Shown here piece by piece: positions 1-7,900 of a stretch of DNA of 64,000 bases (position 1 is the first letter of the stretch; each line of letters begins with the position of its first letter). This stretch comes from Succinivibrionaceae bacterium UBA3769 (GTDB lineage: Bacteria; Pseudomonadota; Gammaproteobacteria; Enterobacterales; Succinivibrionaceae). The notes beneath the pieces were generated by a model that worked only from the letters and a program-made list of their open reading frames with translations, searched no databases and was not told the origin of the DNA. Location: positions 12,628-76,627 of the forward strand of contig DFFT01000088.1 in assembly GCA_002372325.1 (NCBI GenBank). The letters are read 5' to 3'. The position numbers were made by a program, and so were the translations under genes.

Positions 1-377
1 TCCGGGACACTATGGATCTTATAGACCGGGTGCGTTTCGATCAGAGCTTCAGCTTTATCTACTCCCCCCGCCCCGGCACCCCGGCCGCCGCCATGGAGGA
101 CAATGTCCCCCTCGCGGAAAAAAAGGAACGCCTCTATGAGCTCCAGTCCCGCATTAACTTCTTTGCCCAGACCTACAGCCGGGAAATGCTGGATACCGTC
201 CAGAAGGTGCTTATTGACGGGATTTCAGTAAGAAGCGCCCAGGAGCTCCGGGGCCGCACCGACAACAACCGCACGGTGAACTTCCCGGGGGATCCGGAGC
301 TTATCGGCTCCTTCAGAAATGTGAAAATTACCTATGTTATGGCTCACACCCTCCGGGGCGAGCTTGTCAGGGATTGA
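1..377 (+). CDS. miaB: MiaB C-terminal part (tRNA 2-methylthio-N6-isopentenyladenosine-37 synthase), cut by window edge
   Basis: Only the last ~124 codons are present; the reading frame is open from base 3 and the start lies to the left of the window. MiaB is a radical-SAM methylthiotransferase that adds a methylthio group to i6A37 of tRNAs reading UNN codons. The visible part covers the end of the radical-SAM domain (FSFIYSPRPGTPAA, as in E. coli MiaB) and the C-terminal TRAM domain (GRTDNNRTVNFPG, ending in LRGELV). The iron-sulfur cysteines are outside the window. The stop lies 6 bases before ybeY, so the two are probably cotranscribed. The phoH (ybeZ) gene usually found between them is absent here. 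Confidence 0.95.
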   Translation, partial: RDTMDLIDRVRFDQSFSFIYSPRPGTPAAAMEDNVPLAEKKERLYELQSRINFFAQTYSREMLDTVQKVLIDGISVRSAQELRGRTDNNRTVNFPGDPELIGSFRNVKITYVMAHTLRGELVRD

Positions 378-383
378 CTAAAG

Positions 384-869
384 ATGATTACCATAGACTA
401 TCAGATTGCCGTTAAGGAAACTTCCGGACTTCCGGAGGAAGCAGATCTCGTGAAATACGCCGAAACCGCCGCCCGGGATCTTACAGATAACGCCTCCATG
501 ACCGTCCGGATTGCCGAAGAGGATGAAAGCCACGCTCTTAATATGGAGTACCGGCACGTGGACAGACCCACCAATGTGCTCTCCTTCCCCTATGAGCTTC
601 CGGAGGATCTCCCGCCCGAAGCCCGGGAGGAGCTTCCCGAAAACTACCTCGGCGACCTTGTGATCTGCAAAAGCGTCGTAGAACGGGAAGCCCGGGAGCA
701 AAACAAAACTCCGGAGGAGCACTGGGCTCACATGGTGGTGCATGGCACCCTGCATCTTCTGGGCTTTGATCATATTACGGATGAAGAGGCCCGGGAAATG
801 GAAACCCGGGAAACCGCCGCGCTCCGGGAACTGGGCTTTCCGGATCCCTACCGGGATGATGAAGAATAG
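384..869 (+). CDS. ybeY: YbeY endoribonuclease (rRNA maturation)
   Basis: This 161-residue protein has the YbeY zinc signature HGTLHLLGFDH near residues 119-129, where three histidines hold the metal. YbeY is a cytoplasmic single-strand endoribonuclease needed for 16S rRNA 3'-end processing and late 70S quality control. Its length matches the family (about 155 residues in E. coli). The ATG lies 6 bases after the miaB stop, implying translational coupling. corC follows after a 205-base gap that may hold its own promoter. Confidence 0.95.
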   Translation: MITIDYQIAVKETSGLPEEADLVKYAETAARDLTDNASMTVRIAEEDESHALNMEYRHVDRPTNVLSFPYELPEDLPPEAREELPENYLGDLVICKSVVEREAREQNKTPEEHWAHMVVHGTLHLLGFDHITDEEAREMETRETAALRELGFPDPYRDDEE

Positions 870-1074
870 CAAAGCGGCAGCTCACGAAAGCAGCAATTTC
901 CGTGTTGCCTGCTTTCCTTCCCGGCTTTGCATTTTTACGGCGCATTTCCCCATTTTCCCGGCATTCCCCCGAAAACCGTCCCGGAAAAGGTTTATAATAA
1001 GCCGAAATTTTTTATGAATTTGCAAGTTTTGAAATTTTAGTAAACGCACAAGGAGCGGTATTACCGTTAACATT

Positions 1075-1953
1075 ATGAGCGACGAGCGTAGCGTAGAGCA
1101 CTCCGCCACAGCAAATCAGCATCCGCATAAACGCAGCAACTGGCTTGGCCGTCTGGGTCATATGCTCAAGGGCGAACCCAACGATAAGGACGAGCTGGCA
1201 GACATTATCACCGAAGCCGGGGAACGGGACATTATCGACGAAGACACCCAGGATATGCTGGAGGGAGTTTTTGAAATCTCGGAGCTCCGGGTACGCGATA
1301 TCATGATTCCCAGATCTCAGATGAACACCCTGCCCTCCGCCGCCTGCATTAATGATGTAATACCCAAGATCATTGAATCCGGCAATTCCCGCTATCCGGT
1401 AATCCATGAAGACAAGGATCATATTGAGGGCATTCTCCTGGTAAAGGATCTCCTGAAATACATCGTCACTCATGAAAACGCTCCGGTAACGGACATCATC
1501 CGGCCGGCGGTGGTTGTCCCGGAAAGCAAGCGGGTGGACAAGCTTCTCAAGGAATTTCAGCAGTGCCGCTATCACATGGCCATTGTGGTGGACGAATACG
1601 GCGGCGTGTCCGGACTGGTAACCATCGAGGACATCCTGGAGCTTATCGTGGGAGAAATCGAGGACGAATATGACGAAGAGGATGATGCTCCGGAAAACAT
1701 CACCGAAATAAACAGCTCCCTGTACCATATCCTGAGCCTGACGCCCATCGAGGACTTTAATAAAAAGTTCGGCACTGACTTCACCAATGACGAGTATGAC
1801 ACCATAGGCGGCATGGTTTTGCATGCCTTCGGGCATCTCCCGGCCAAGGGCGATTCCATCTCAATTGAAAATTTTGATTTCAAGGTGCTGTCCGCAGACA
1901 AGAGAAGCATCCATCTGCTCCAGATGACCGTTAATCCGCGGGAAGAGGAGTAA
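1075..1953 (+). CDS. corC: CorC/YbeX, CBS-domain protein with transporter-associated domain
   Basis: The 292-residue protein contains two CBS domains (about residues 70-190, starting at VRDIMIPRSQM and including VVDEYGGVSGLVTIEDILE) and a C-terminal CorC/HlyC transporter-associated domain. This is the YbeX/CorC family, linked to Mg2+/Co2+ efflux and, with YbeY, to ribosome metabolism. The gene follows ybeY as in E. coli. An AAGGAG stretch at about 1050-1055 sits unusually far (about 19 bases) from the ATG, so the exact start is slightly uncertain. No transmembrane segment is visible, so it is probably cytosolic or peripheral. Confidence 0.93.
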   Translation: MSDERSVEHSATANQHPHKRSNWLGRLGHMLKGEPNDKDELADIITEAGERDIIDEDTQDMLEGVFEISELRVRDIMIPRSQMNTLPSAACINDVIPKIIESGNSRYPVIHEDKDHIEGILLVKDLLKYIVTHENAPVTDIIRPAVVVPESKRVDKLLKEFQQCRYHMAIVVDEYGGVSGLVTIEDILELIVGEIEDEYDEEDDAPENITEINSSLYHILSLTPIEDFNKKFGTDFTNDEYDTIGGMVLHAFGHLPAKGDSISIENFDFKVLSADKRSIHLLQMTVNPREEE

Positions 1954-2021
1954 TCTCCCGCCTTGATTCCGGGATCCCGCATCATCCCGGCTCTATTCCT
2001 TCTTGGAACAGATATCCCCCT

Positions 2022-3686
2022 ATGAATATTAAGAAGCTAATCCGGAAATGCTGCTTAGACGGCTCTTCCGGAAAATATTCTCCCGAAAAGCTGGCAGCGC
2101 TGATTGGCTGCCCTCCGGCAGCGGTTATTGCCAGCCTGGGCTTTATGCAGCAAATTCCGGGTCAGTGGCTTCTGGCCGTCATCGGACTCGTTCTGTTCGG
2201 AATCATTCTTGTCAGACAGAGCACCCCGAAAAGAGCCTTCTTCGCCGCGCTGATATTCGGGACGTTTTTTCATACAGTATCCCTGAGCTGGATCATCAAT
2301 GTCATGACCTCCTTCGGAGAAATGCCCTTTGCGCTGGCCCTGGGGATCATTGCCGTCTTTGGCATGTACCTTTCTCTGCTGCCGGCTCTGGGAGCCTGGA
2401 TCTCTGTAAAGCTGATCCGAACAACCCTCTGGCTCCGCTACCTGATGCTTTTTCCGGTATTCTGGAGCATGGCGGACGTCTTTTATGCCTGGTTTTTAAG
2501 CGGCTTCCCCTGGGACTGGCTCTGCTACACCCAGACTAACAGCATTCTGGGCAATCTGGCCCCTCTCATCGGCGGGGAAGGCATTACCCTGCTTCTGGTG
2601 ACTCTCAGCATGAGCATAAGCCTCTCCCTGGCCAAAAGGAATCCTGTCTGCATCACCGCCGGCATCTTCATTGTAACCGCTGCGGCCGCCGCGGCTGACC
2701 TGTCCTTCACCGCCCCGCTGAATCCGGTGCGGGTCACCCTGATCCAGGGCAATATCAAAACCGAAACCAAATGGCGGCCGGAAAATGTCATTCCCATTAT
2801 CAGAACCTACTACCAGCTTTCACACAACGCTCCGGAAACAGATATTATGATCTGGCCGGAGTCTGCAGTGCCGGCCTTTGAAAACGATCTGGAAAACGAC
2901 AAAAACGGCATTCACGTGATTTCCGAGCTTGATAATTACATGAAGGATAACCGCATCGGCTTTATTACCGGGATCCAGTATTACGAGGAATCCCCTCTGG
3001 GCCTTGACGATCCGGATGCCAGTCACGGCCTCAAATTCTATAACGCCGTAATCGCTCTGGGCATGATGGATGCTCAGGGGGTCAAAGGCTATCAGCTCCT
3101 CCATAATAACCGTTATCAGAAGAAGCATCTGGTTCCCGTGGGAGAATACATTCCCCGGGAAGTACGGCAGTTTGTCCGCCGTCTGGGGCCGATTTTTAAC
3201 ATGCCCATGAACTCCTTCAATCCCGGCGCTCCGGAACAGGACAATATTGAGGTTATGGGACTGAACGGAGCCTCCGCCATCTGCTATGAGATCATCTTCG
3301 GGAATGAACTCCGGGAACAGATAAAGGCAGCGACCAATTTTATTGTCACACTGTCCAATGACGGCTGGTTTACCGGCACTCAGGGCCCTGTGCAGCATCT
3401 TAACATCGCCAGAATGCGGGCTATGGAATTTCAGAAGCCGGTGCTCCGGGCCACCAATAACGGCATCACGGCCATCATTGACAGCCGGGGCGTCATTACC
3501 GGTTCTCTGGGGGAAAACATTGCCGGACATCTTTCCGGGATCATGACCCCCAATCAGGGCCGCACCCCGTATGCCAGCCATGGGCGGCTGTTTGTTTACG
3601 CTCTTTATATCCTGATTGCCCTCATCTGCGTTTTTCAGGCGGCGTTTCTGCTGAAGGAAGCTCGGGAAGGAAAAGATGCCGCATAA
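2022..3686 (+). CDS. lnt: Apolipoprotein N-acyltransferase
   Basis: Lnt performs the last step of lipoprotein maturation in the inner membrane, N-acylating the lipid-bearing cysteine. The N-terminal ~230 residues hold several hydrophobic membrane segments, followed by a periplasmic nitrilase domain. The catalytic Glu lies in IWPESAVPAF, Lys in KKHLVPVGEYIP and Cys in SAICYEIIFG. At 554 residues it is longer than E. coli Lnt (512), mostly through an N-terminal extension of about 30 residues with a basic start. The corC-lnt order is conserved in many gammaproteobacteria. The ribosome binding site is weak, so a slightly different start is possible. Confidence 0.94.
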   Translation: MNIKKLIRKCCLDGSSGKYSPEKLAALIGCPPAAVIASLGFMQQIPGQWLLAVIGLVLFGIILVRQSTPKRAFFAALIFGTFFHTVSLSWIINVMTSFGEMPFALALGIIAVFGMYLSLLPALGAWISVKLIRTTLWLRYLMLFPVFWSMADVFYAWFLSGFPWDWLCYTQTNSILGNLAPLIGGEGITLLLVTLSMSISLSLAKRNPVCITAGIFIVTAAAAAADLSFTAPLNPVRVTLIQGNIKTETKWRPENVIPIIRTYYQLSHNAPETDIMIWPESAVPAFENDLENDKNGIHVISELDNYMKDNRIGFITGIQYYEESPLGLDDPDASHGLKFYNAVIALGMMDAQGVKGYQLLHNNRYQKKHLVPVGEYIPREVRQFVRRLGPIFNMPMNSFNPGAPEQDNIEVMGLNGASAICYEIIFGNELREQIKAATNFIVTLSNDGWFTGTQGPVQHLNIARMRAMEFQKPVLRATNNGITAIIDSRGVITGSLGENIAGHLSGIMTPNQGRTPYASHGRLFVYALYILIALICVFQAAFLLKEAREGKDAA

Positions 3687-4118
3687 GCCCGTCATGCCGG
3701 AACAGAACCCCCCGTCCGGCTAAGTCTCGATCTCTGCGGCTTTCCCGAAACCGCCCGGCAAAAAAACTGCTTCCTTCATAATTTGCTTTCCCGGGGTCTC
3801 TCCCCCTGTACTCCCTCTGCCTCTCTCCAGGGGTAACAACAGAGCTTGCCACGGTTATCTAATCAGCGTGATCTTCTTCTCAAATTAGCGCAGCTTTATG
3901 AAATTTTGTTTCTATGAATTTCCGTCTTATTTTGGTCAAAACTTTCATAAAAAGCACCAGCAGGTCTGCAATCTGGCAGCAACAAAAAATGGTAAAACCT
4001 TATAATCAAAAGGTTTAATCTGAACAAAGTCCTAAAATACTCGCAAATTTTGAAACTGTTTTCAGAAACTTGAAAACAATTTCATTAAAAATTTTTGTAA
4101 AATTGTTTCATTTAGCTA
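3687..4118. other. Intergenic stretch without a recognised gene
   Basis: This run separates lnt from the peptide-gene array. Its first half is GC-rich without a convincing reading frame. From about 3880 it becomes strongly AT-rich, with A and T runs up to the promoter described next. No terminator hairpin for lnt with a clear T-run was found. A possible regulatory site cannot be named from sequence alone. Confidence 0.5.
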
Positions 4119-4147
4119 TTGCATTCTGTGCTCTATATCACTATTAT
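4119..4147 (+). promoter_or_regulatory. Sigma-70-type promoter for the peptide array
   Basis: A -35 box TTGCAT (4119-4124) and a -10 box TATTAT (4142-4147) are separated by exactly 17 bases in an AT-rich context. The predicted transcript would start near 4154, about 45 bases before the first peptide ATG. This fits a short leader carrying only the ribosome binding site GGAGG at about 4187. Confidence 0.6.
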
Positions 4148-4198
4148 GAAAATGTGCTCAGCGAGATGAGCAAAGAAAAAGTTTCGGAGGAACACGAA

Positions 4199-4282
4199 AT
4201 GAAGAGATTATTTAACAGATACGTTGCAGACAATCGTCTGGCTCCCGTAACTCGCCAGTACTTCTTCTGCTATGTGAAGTAA
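4199..4282 (+). CDS. Tandem small peptide, copy 1 (27 residues, unrecognised family)
   Basis: First of four tandem paralogous peptides. It begins MKRLFN, contains NRLAPVTR and ends QYFFCYVK. The ATG lies 8 bases after a strong GGAGG. The same frame is open upstream to about 4070, but the Shine-Dalgarno sequence and alignment with the other copies fix the start here. The peptide is strongly basic with an aromatic C-terminal third, and has no signal peptide or obvious membrane helix. I do not recognise the family. Copy 1 is the only one with Gln before the aromatic tail and with Cys four residues from the end. Confidence 0.8.
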   Translation: MKRLFNRYVADNRLAPVTRQYFFCYVK

Positions 4283-4362
4283 CTCCGGATCCCCAGGGAT
4301 CTCAAAAAGGTTTAAGTAACAGCAAGTAACGTTAAGACTAGGAAAGAACAAAGGAAAAGACC

Positions 4363-4449
4363 ATGAAAAGATTATTTAACAGACATGTTTCAGACATGAA
4401 CCGGCTGGCCCCCGTAACCCGCGCCTATTTCTTCGCTTATGTGAAGTAA
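4363..4449 (+). CDS. Tandem small peptide, copy 2 (28 residues)
   Basis: Second copy of the array: MKRLFN start, then NRLAPVTR, then an aromatic tail ending AYFFAYVK. It differs from the others by one extra residue (Met) before the Asn of NRLAPVTR. The upstream GGAAA/AGGAAAAG stretch at about 4351-4359 serves as ribosome binding site. The 80 bases between copies 1 and 2 hold no other frame or hairpin that looks like a terminator, so all copies are probably on one transcript. Function unknown. Confidence 0.8.
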   Translation: MKRLFNRHVSDMNRLAPVTRAYFFAYVK

Positions 4450-4496
4450 CCCGGAATCAACCGGATGCCTTAATTAACTAAAAAGAGGTAAACAAA

Positions 4497-4580
4497 ATGA
4501 GAAGATTATTTAACAAGCACGTTGCAGTTAACCGTCTGGCTCCCGTAACCCGCGCTTACTACTTCAGCTACGTAAAGTAA
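4497..4580 (+). CDS. Tandem small peptide, copy 3 (27 residues)
   Basis: Third copy: MRRLFN start, NRLAPVTR centre, AYYFSYVK tail. It is preceded by GAGGTAAACAAA directly before the ATG, almost the same leader as copy 4. It differs from copy 4 at several silent positions as well as at a few residues, a pattern expected of translated genes under selection rather than of a non-coding repeat. Function unknown. Confidence 0.8.
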   Translation: MRRLFNKHVAVNRLAPVTRAYYFSYVK

Positions 4581-4640
4581 TGCCGGATTCCGCGCCGCAG
4601 GCTTTTGGTACCCCATAACATATTTAACGAGGTAAGCAAA

Positions 4641-4736
4641 ATGAAAAGATTATTTAACAAATACGTTGCAGTTAACCGTTTGGCTCCCGTAACCCGCGCC
4701 TACTGCTTCAGCTACGTTACCGGCGAGCGCTGCTAA
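4641..4736 (+). CDS. Tandem small peptide, copy 4 (31 residues, divergent C-terminus)
   Basis: Last copy: MKRLFN start, NRLAPVTR centre, then AYCFSYVTGERC. The terminal Lys of the other copies is replaced by a five-residue tail TGERC, giving two cysteines ten residues apart (residues 22 and 31). Ribosome binding site GAGGTAAG lies 4-11 bases before the ATG. It is followed within about 80 bases by a Rho-independent terminator, so it closes the transcription unit. Function unknown. Confidence 0.8.
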   Translation: MKRLFNKYVAVNRLAPVTRAYCFSYVTGERC

Positions 4737-4818
4737 CAGTTCCGGTCAGAGAGAACCCTGATAAGTGATAAGATTCTCCTGACTTCCGATTAACCGATTT
4801 CCAAAATTTCCTCTCTTC

Positions 4819-4849
4819 CCGGCGTCACTCAAAATGGCGCCGGTTTTTT
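4819..4849 (+). terminator. Rho-independent terminator of the peptide array
   Basis: An 8-bp GC-rich stem (CCGGCGTC at 4819-4826 with GGCGCCGG at 4836-4843, one G-U pair) with a 9-base loop is followed by six T. The remainder of the gap between copy 4 and the next gene (4737-5058) shows no other gene. Confidence 0.85.
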
Positions 4850-5058
4850 ATTTCCCGCTGCGGCTTCCGGCAGCTTTCATGAAAATGCGGCAAAACCTCC
4901 GCGATCCGGAAACAAAACGCCGGAATCTCCCAAAAAATGCCTCGGTAAATTCCAGTACCGGAAGCTTTTGTGATAAAACCTGATCAAGTCCTCCGGAAAA
5001 TCTTTGAAAGCAGGCATTGCAAATAATCTCCTCTCCCCGCAAGCATACAGGTGTCATC

Positions 5059-6522
5059 ATGAAGCTTTTACGCCCCTTTTTAGCTCTTACCCTTCTTTCC
5101 ATGAGCGTTCTGGCCGGCGCAGCCAAAGCCGCGGAAACCCGGGGCTACATTCCGTCCCCGGAGGAATGGCAGGATCATGCGGCCGTATTGGAAAAGTACT
5201 GGCTTAACCCTACAGCATTCGGAAACCCTCTGGGCAAATTTCCCACCTGGCGCTGCAACGACGGCAGCCAGATCACTCCGGAAAGCTTTGTCTGCCCGGA
5301 TGACGCTCCTTCCCGGGACGGTAAAATGCCCGAGATCATGAAACAGGACTTTGTCAGAATGATCTCCCGGCAAACCTTTGCGTACGGCGCTCTTTTTAAC
5401 CTGACCGGAAACCCCGAATGCCTGAGACTCCATAAGGCCGGCGTCCGCTACCTCCTGGAATATGCCCGGGATCCGGAGGGGGTGTTTTATACCGTCATTG
5501 ACAGCTCCGGAAAGGGAGCTCCGGAAAAAAATCAGCGCACCAGTCAGGATCTCGCCTATGCTCTGGTGGGCCTGGCCATGAATGCCTACCTCACCCACGA
5601 TCCCAAGGTTATCGCCGCCATCCTCAATACGGAAAAGTATCTCTTCAGTAACTACTACGACCGGGAAACTCAGCTTATGAAATGGGTGCTCGCGGACAGC
5701 CCCTCTGAAAAGACCGATCAAAAGGAACTCGTGGCCGCGCTGGATCAGCTGAATACCTATATGCTGCTTATCTGGCGCCTCCTTCCGGAAACGGAAATGG
5801 CTGACTTTCAGGAAAACATCGCCGCCGTCATTAACAGCATGAAGAAGCATTATCTCAAGGAGGACGGGCTTTCATTCCGGGGCTGTCTGGAGAGACCGGA
5901 ATGCTCCGGCCCCAATGCCAAGCACTCTGACTACGGTCATACCGTAAAGGGCTTTGCCATGGAGCTTCTGGCTGCCTCGTATCTGGGAGATAAAAAAACT
6001 GCCGCTGCTGCCTGGAAAGGCATGCTCCATACCGTGCAGGAAGCCGCCACTCCCGACGGCCGGGAATGGTATGAAAACTCCCGGAAGAGCGGCGCCAGCT
6101 GGTGGGTTTATGCCGAACTGGATCAGGCCGCCCTCACCTTGGCTCTGGCCGGCAAATACGATCTCGGAGATTCTCTTAAGCTCTGGCTCACCAAATACAC
6201 CGACAGAAAATACGGCGAGGTGCGGTTCGGGAGGAAGCAGCATCTCTGGAGAAATGGCATGCACTCCGCGGAGCACGCTCTCTGGGGCTATATCACAAGT
6301 CAGGGGATCCGGGCTCAGGCCTGCAGCCGGGACAAGGTCTGCCGAAAAACGGATCTTAATACTCCCGCCATGAGAACTGAGCTTTATTTCAGCAGTACCG
6401 CCGACACCGCCAAAGTGTTCCCCTATCAGTTTGCAGGAGACATAAGCGCCCGGGAAGAGCTTCCCGGCGGCATCGTCAGGGTTTCCTTTAAGAACATCCG
6501 CCTTCCCGATGCCCTGAAGTAA
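5059..6522 (+). CDS. Exported protein, probable (alpha/alpha) toroid of the N-acylglucosamine 2-epimerase-like superfamily
   Basis: This 487-residue protein starts with a typical Sec signal peptide (MKLLRPFLALTLLSMSVLAG, cleaved near AAKAA-ET). I chose this ATG over an in-frame one 42 bases upstream because it places the basic residues directly at the N-terminus of the signal. The mature part is rich in paired helices with aromatic and His-containing repeats (SDYGHTVKGFAME, ASWWVYAELDQAALTLALA, MHSAEHALWGY), which resembles the AGE/mannose-isomerase fold. The periplasmic function and substrate are not recognisable. It lies downstream of the peptide array but beyond its terminator, so cotranscription is unlikely. 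A bidirectional terminator follows. Confidence 0.5.
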   Translation: MKLLRPFLALTLLSMSVLAGAAKAAETRGYIPSPEEWQDHAAVLEKYWLNPTAFGNPLGKFPTWRCNDGSQITPESFVCPDDAPSRDGKMPEIMKQDFVRMISRQTFAYGALFNLTGNPECLRLHKAGVRYLLEYARDPEGVFYTVIDSSGKGAPEKNQRTSQDLAYALVGLAMNAYLTHDPKVIAAILNTEKYLFSNYYDRETQLMKWVLADSPSEKTDQKELVAALDQLNTYMLLIWRLLPETEMADFQENIAAVINSMKKHYLKEDGLSFRGCLERPECSGPNAKHSDYGHTVKGFAMELLAASYLGDKKTAAAAWKGMLHTVQEAATPDGREWYENSRKSGASWWVYAELDQAALTLALAGKYDLGDSLKLWLTKYTDRKYGEVRFGRKQHLWRNGMHSAEHALWGYITSQGIRAQACSRDKVCRKTDLNTPAMRTELYFSSTADTAKVFPYQFAGDISAREELPGGIVRVSFKNIRLPDALK

Positions 6523-6562
6523 CAGCGACCTAAGGCCATAAAGCCTGCATGACCCTAAAGAA

Positions 6563-6597
6563 AAAGCCCCCAGACTGAAATAAAACTAGGGGGCTTT
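6563..6597. terminator. Bidirectional Rho-independent terminator
   Basis: A 9-bp stem (AAAGCCCCC at 6563-6571 with GGGGGCTTT at 6589-6597) is bordered by A-rich sequence on the left and T-containing sequence on the right. It sits between two convergent genes and can serve both. Confidence 0.75.
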
Positions 6598-6684
6598 AGT
6601 TATTAACAGGTTATCAGCAGACTTTTATAACTTAATCACAAAGTTATGCACAGTCTGCCGGTCAGACCAGACTGAAATCAGCGC

Positions 6685-7596
6685 TCAGAAATCCACCGGA
6701 TTCAGCATCACCGGAATGCCGCTTCTCTCATTAAACTCCTGATCCAGAATGGCGGTATCCACCTCGTTTTCCTGAAAAAACGCTCTGATTTTCTGGGAAA
6801 GGTGAATCGGAGAATAATTGTCGGAATTGATCTGCTCGAAGGTAGTGGAAAGCGGCTGATGGATTTCGGCATAAACACCGCCGTCCGGTTCCCGGGTTAC
6901 CTTCACAGGTTCGTTGATAAACTCCACTCTGGTGCCTACCGGAACGTTTTCAAAAAGATATTTTATATCCGGATCCCGGAGACGCACGCAGCCGTGACTG
7001 ACCCGAAGACCGATGCCGAAATTGGCATTGGTGCCGTGAATGGCAAAAAGTCTTCCCACATAAAGAGCATAAAGCCCCATGGGATTGTCAGGGCCGGCCG
7101 GAACAACCGCCGGAAGGGGTTCGCCCTTGTCGGCATATTCCTTGCGGGTGGCGGCAGTGGGCGTCCAGGTGGGGCCGTCCTTTTTACGCTCCACCTTGGT
7201 TACCCATCCCGCGGGAGTATCCTTTCCCAGCTGGCCGATGCCGATGGGCAGCACATCCACGTAGCCGTCATGATAGTAGTAAAGACGCATTTCCGGAGAA
7301 TTAATGATAATGCCTTCATGCACGGTATCGGGCAGAATCAGCTTCTGGGGAATAACCACATTAGTTCCCGGAAGCGGAGAATAGGGATCAACCCGGGGAT
7401 TGGCCTCCAGCATATTGCTGAAGCCCATCTGATAATCCGCCGCAATAGACTCCAGAGAAACATTTCCCCTGGGAACCTTTACTATCTTAAGCTCGCCTAC
7501 CAGCCTGCCGCCGTCATCAGGAACCCGGTAGGTTACGGCATGGGCATTCAGGGCCAGAGCCATAACGCCGAGACAAATAACAGAAATAAACTTCAT
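6685..7596 (-). CDS. L,D-transpeptidase (YkuD domain, ErfK/YbiS/YcfS type)
   Basis: This 303-residue exported protein starts with signal peptide [21 protein letters not shown] LysM-like stretch ([20 protein letters not shown] ... [14 protein letters not shown]) is followed by the YkuD catalytic domain with IHGT and the active-site motif [11 protein letters not shown]. Such periplasmic enzymes make 3-3 crosslinks in peptidoglycan or attach Braun lipoprotein to it. No lpp gene is seen in the window, so the branch of activity is open. The start follows a GAGGA ribosome binding site; a longer upstream frame lacks one and would bury the signal peptide. A TATAAT at 7624-7629 on this strand could be its -10 box. 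Confidence 0.85.
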   Translation of the reverse strand: MKFISVICLGVMALALNAHAVTYRVPDDGGRLVGELKIVKVPRGNVSLESIAADYQMGFSNMLEANPRVDPYSPLPGTNVVIPQKLILPDTVHEGIIINSPEMRLYYYHDGYVDVLPIGIGQLGKDTPAGWVTKVERKKDGPTWTPTAATRKEYADKGEPLPAVVPAGPDNPMGLYALYVGRLFAIHGTNANFGIGLRVSHGCVRLRDPDIKYLFENVPVGTRVEFINEPVKVTREPDGGVYAEIHQPLSTTFEQINSDNYSPIHLSQKIRAFFQENEVDTAILDQEFNERSGIPVMLNPVDF

Positions 7597-7900
7597 TAAG
7601 CCATCCTCGCTAAAACTCACCCCATTATAATACATTCGCTCATAAAATATCCGCCCCCGGGAGATTTTAGGAACAGGGATGCCTAATGCCGGAAACACCT
7701 CCGGCGCTTTCCGGAAAGAGCCGGTAAAGGTTTCGGCAACTCTGCCGAAAATTGCTGCCGGCCGTATTCATGGTAACTGAAAGCCCGCTGAAATTGATAC
7801 GGGAGCAGCATTGAAGTATTATGGGAAAGAGCAACAGGAAAGAATAAGCCACGATATTTTCAGGCAAAATGGCTGACAGCAGCGGAATAAAGGAAAAGCT
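7597..7900. other. Intergenic stretch between divergent genes
   Basis: It holds a possible -10 box (TATAAT, minus strand, 7624-7629) for the L,D-transpeptidase gene. The rest contains no gene and no recognisable insertion-sequence terminal repeat, although the next gene is transposase-like. Confidence 0.4.

Noticed and set aside
3890..4190. Possible replication origin or attachment site in the AT-rich stretch before the peptide array
   Set aside because: No DnaA-box cluster, iteron or tRNA-end duplication is visible; ordinary promoter context explains the composition.
4070..4198. In-frame upstream extension of peptide copy 1 to a 70-residue protein
   Set aside because: The extension overlaps the predicted promoter, has no ribosome binding site, and is absent from the other three copies, while GGAGG stands just before the shorter start.
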